7,217 nt of DNA from an uncultured Flavobacterium sp. (GTDB taxonomy: Bacteria > Bacteroidota > Bacteroidia > Flavobacteriales > Flavobacteriaceae): positions 1 to 7,217 of the forward strand of contig CAMFLD010000138.1 in assembly GCA_945957245.1 (NCBI GenBank), written 5' to 3'. The number at the start of each line of letters is the position of its first letter. Position 1 is the stretch's first letter. Shown here piece by piece: positions 7,171 through 7,217 of the stretch. Made by a program: the position numbers and the translations under genes. Below the pieces are notes generated by a model. That model was not told the origin of the DNA. It ran no database searches and was given only the letters and a program-made list of their open reading frames with translations.

Positions 7171-7217
7171 CTGTCTCTTATACACATCTGACGCTGCCGA
7201 CGATATGCAGTGGGTAG
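7171..7217 (+). other. Nextera sequencing adapter at contig end (artefact)
   Basis: Bases 7171-7189 are CTGTCTCTTATACACATCT, the transposon mosaic end as read through in Nextera libraries. Bases 7190-7203 are GACGCTGCCGACGA, the linker on the P5 side. Bases 7204-7211 are TATGCAGT, the reverse complement of the i5 index ACTGCATA (N506/S506). The last six, GGGTAG, differ by one base from the GTGTAG that begins the P5 arm. This is untrimmed library adapter, not genomic DNA or a natural transposon end; true sequence stops at 7170. Confidence 0.98.

Noticed and set aside
7171..7189. Mosaic-end sequence, as found in Tn5-derived elements
   Set aside because: It continues directly into Nextera linker and index bases, so it is library adapter, not a resident transposon end.

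Overview
The window is AT-rich and every gene I can support lies on the minus strand. A Bacteroidota-type host is suggested by three things: a perfect TAnnTTTG promoter -7 element in front of the AbiEi-like gene, A-rich translation starts without clear Shine-Dalgarno sequences, and the style of the AbiE-type genes. This taxonomic placement is inference.

Transcription runs from high to low coordinates. From the right edge the genes are: (1) a 5'-truncated protein joining a ThiF/E1-type ubiquitin-activating domain to a JAB/JAMM (deubiquitinase-type) metalloprotease; (2) a ComEC-like metallo-beta-lactamase-fold hydrolase 25 bp later; (3) a four-helix membrane protein only 2 bp after it; (4) an unrecognised protein of 692 residues; (5) an unrecognised small protein of about 152 residues that abuts or overlaps it. 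The spacing suggests one operon whose promoter lies beyond the right edge. After a 77-bp gap comes a separate transcription unit with its own promoter and a 10-bp inverted-repeat operator. It encodes an AbiEi-type antitoxin and, 1 bp later, an AbiEii-type nucleotidyltransferase toxin that runs off the left edge.

The E1 and JAMM domains are the activation and removal halves of a bacterial ubiquitin-like modification pathway. Such pathways occur in antiphage systems (CBASS type II Cap2/Cap3, Bil and related operons). Here they are combined with a metallo-beta-lactamase hydrolase, a membrane protein and two uncharacterised proteins, beside a type IV toxin-antitoxin/abortive-infection pair. This looks like a defence-island arrangement, and the E1-JAB/MBL/membrane/692-residue cassette is the best candidate for an undescribed system. 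No ubiquitin-like modifier or recognisable E2 is visible, and they may lie beyond the right edge.

The right end is not biological. The last 47 bases match Nextera read-through adapter, including mosaic end, linker and an i5 index. Genomic sequence therefore ends at 7170, and the E1-JAB reading frame is open right up to that junction, so its true N-terminus is missing. No gap between genes exceeds about 80 bases, and I saw no tRNA, rRNA, CRISPR or insertion sequence.
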